A stretch of 6,312 nt of DNA from an uncultured Muribaculaceae bacterium (GTDB lineage Bacteria > Bacteroidota > Bacteroidia > Bacteroidales > Muribaculaceae), in the NCBI GenBank assembly GCA_910583795.1, contig CAJTZQ010000114.1, forward strand, positions 1 to 6,312. The letters are read 5' to 3'. Positions within the stretch are counted from its first letter, which is position 1. Every line of letters begins with the position of its first letter. The notes beneath the pieces were generated by a model. That model did not search any database. It saw only the letters and a program-made list of their open reading frames with translations, and was not told the DNA's origin. Both the position numbers and the translations under genes were made by a program. Below, piece by piece: positions 5,474 through 6,312 of this stretch.

Positions 5474-6196
5474 ATGGGAAGAGTAAAAATAGCCAGAAAG
5501 AGTACATTCATCGACATGACCGCGATGAGTGACGTGACGGTGCTGCTTCTTACCTTCTTCATGTTGACTTCGACCTTCCTTCAGAAAGAGCCCACCACAG
5601 TAATTACCCCGCCTTCAGTTTCAACTGAAAAAGTGCAGGAAACTAACTTTGTGCAAGTGCTCGTCAGTCCGGAAGGAAAGGTTTGGCTTACAATGAACAA
5701 CGACACATCATCAGCTTGGTCTAACGAAAAGATGAGAATGGCGTTGCTTGATAAAGTGAGCGAAATCTACAACGAATCACATAAGAACAAAGTACAATTC
5801 AACGTTGCGCAGAAGCAGGCCTTCGCTAAATTGGGTTCATTTGGTGTGCCCCTCCAGCAGATGGGCGAATTCCTTGACCTCGCAGACCAGCAGGAAGGAC
5901 AAACCAAAATGGACAAATGGATGAGCGGTGAGGATGAAAATCCTAATCATATCACTGGTATTCCGGTAAGCTGGAATTCTGATGAGAACACCCTCAATGA
6001 ATTTCAAATGTGGATGAAAGCACTCCGCCAGACTGAAAACGACAACCTCGCGCAGGCTATCAAGGATGGTACAGGTGTTGCTATCAAGGCTGACCAGAAC
6101 ACTCCGTTCGACATCATACACATGGTGATGGACAATCTTCAGACTATCCACATGAATAAGTTTACGTTTTTGACCGCACTTAAAGCAGGAGAATAA
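5474..6196 (+). CDS. exbD: ExbD-type biopolymer transport protein, large-insert form
   Basis: ExbD is the single-helix partner of ExbB; its membrane Asp carries protons and its periplasmic domain couples to TonB. In this 240-residue protein a short basic N-terminus leads to IDMTAMSDVTVLLLTFFMLT (13-32), the only membrane helix, with D20 at the position of the essential Asp (D25 in E. coli). The usual TP before the helix is TA here. The conserved end of the periplasmic domain is VAIKADQNTPFDIIHMVMDN followed by LQTIHMNKFTFLTAL (202-236). Between these lies an insert of roughly 90 residues (about 105-195), including FGVPLQQMGEFLDL (123-136) and TGIPVSWNSDENTLNEFQMW (161-180). E. coli ExbD has only 141 residues; as I recall, Bacteroidota ExbD proteins with similar FG-P-L and GIP-S-N-E motifs are common. 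The function of the insert is unknown. Confidence 0.9.
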   Translation: MGRVKIARKSTFIDMTAMSDVTVLLLTFFMLTSTFLQKEPTTVITPPSVSTEKVQETNFVQVLVSPEGKVWLTMNNDTSSAWSNEKMRMALLDKVSEIYNESHKNKVQFNVAQKQAFAKLGSFGVPLQQMGEFLDLADQQEGQTKMDKWMSGEDENPNHITGIPVSWNSDENTLNEFQMWMKALRQTENDNLAQAIKDGTGVAIKADQNTPFDIIHMVMDNLQTIHMNKFTFLTALKAGE

Positions 6197-6200
6197 GACC

Positions 6201-6312
6201 ATGGCAGAAGTTCAACAAAATTCGGGTGGCAACGGAAAGAAAGGCGCCCAGAAAAAAATGCAGATCCGCGTGGATTTCACGCCGATGGTCGACATGAACA
6301 TGTTGCTTATCA
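6201..6312 (+). CDS. exbD: Second ExbD-type protein, N-terminal fragment
   Basis: The gene runs off the window after 37 codons. It begins 4 nt after the stop of the first exbD, so the two are surely co-transcribed. A Gly/Lys-rich N-terminus (residues 7-19) is followed by MQIRVDFTPMVDMNMLLI (20-37). This is the ExbD signature with the regular TP pair (27-28) and the proton-carrying Asp at D31. Unlike the first paralogue it keeps the Pro. A tandem pair of ExbD paralogues is usual in Bacteroidota, commonly followed by tonB; total length and downstream gene cannot be seen. Confidence 0.88.
   Translation, partial: MAEVQQNSGGNGKKGAQKKMQIRVDFTPMVDMNMLLI

Noticed and set aside
5837..6202. 121-codon open frame on the minus strand opposite exbD
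   Set aside because: It is antisense to the conserved C-terminal half of ExbD, including the IKADQNTPFD motif, and shows no domain or promoter of its own.

Overview
The window looks like chromosomal DNA from a Bacteroidota species, probably of the order Bacteroidales. Three lines of evidence support this. The intergenic regions carry matches to the Bacteroidota housekeeping promoter (TTTG, about 19 bp, TAnnTTTG). No start codon is preceded by a recognisable purine-rich Shine-Dalgarno site; upstream sequences are A/T-rich. The ExbB and ExbD proteins are the enlarged forms typical of this phylum. A family-level placement cannot be made from this sequence alone.

Layout. 1-58 is the 3' part of a tRNA-Glu (anticodon CUC), followed by a strong intrinsic terminator. 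94-314 holds no gene that I can support, only a stem-loop. 315-506 is a probable small two-helix membrane protein of unknown function. It converges on a minus-strand pair: an AmgK-like amino-sugar kinase fused to a RapZ C-terminal domain (2799 down to 1315), followed 13 nt later by a MurU-like nucleotidyltransferase (1301 down to 573). A compact divergent promoter region (2800-2977) separates this pair from pgk (2978-4231), which ends in a hairpin. The 337-nt gap after pgk holds that terminator, an imperfect palindrome, a good promoter, and a leader of about 130 nt with a possible 31-codon upstream ORF. Then come exbB (4569-5414), a first exbD (5474-6196) and the start of a second exbD (6201 to the window end).

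How the genes work together. The minus-strand pair fits recycling of cell-wall amino sugars. The kinase would place a phosphate on the anomeric carbon of MurNAc or GlcNAc, and the nucleotidyltransferase would convert the sugar-1-phosphate to a UDP-sugar, bypassing de novo synthesis through GlmS/GlmM/GlmU. The RapZ C-terminal domain is known in E. coli to sense glucosamine-6-phosphate and bind small RNAs, so its fusion to the kinase suggests allosteric feedback; this is inference. pgk is the glycolytic phosphoglycerate kinase. The exbB-exbD-exbD run encodes the proton-driven motor that energises TonB-dependent outer-membrane transporters, such as SusC-like porins; tonB is expected just beyond the window.

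No mobile element, CRISPR array or clearly new defence system is visible. The most interesting items are the kinase-RapZ fusion, the back-to-back promoters whose -33 elements lie 6 bp apart, and the structured leader with a possible leader peptide before exbB.
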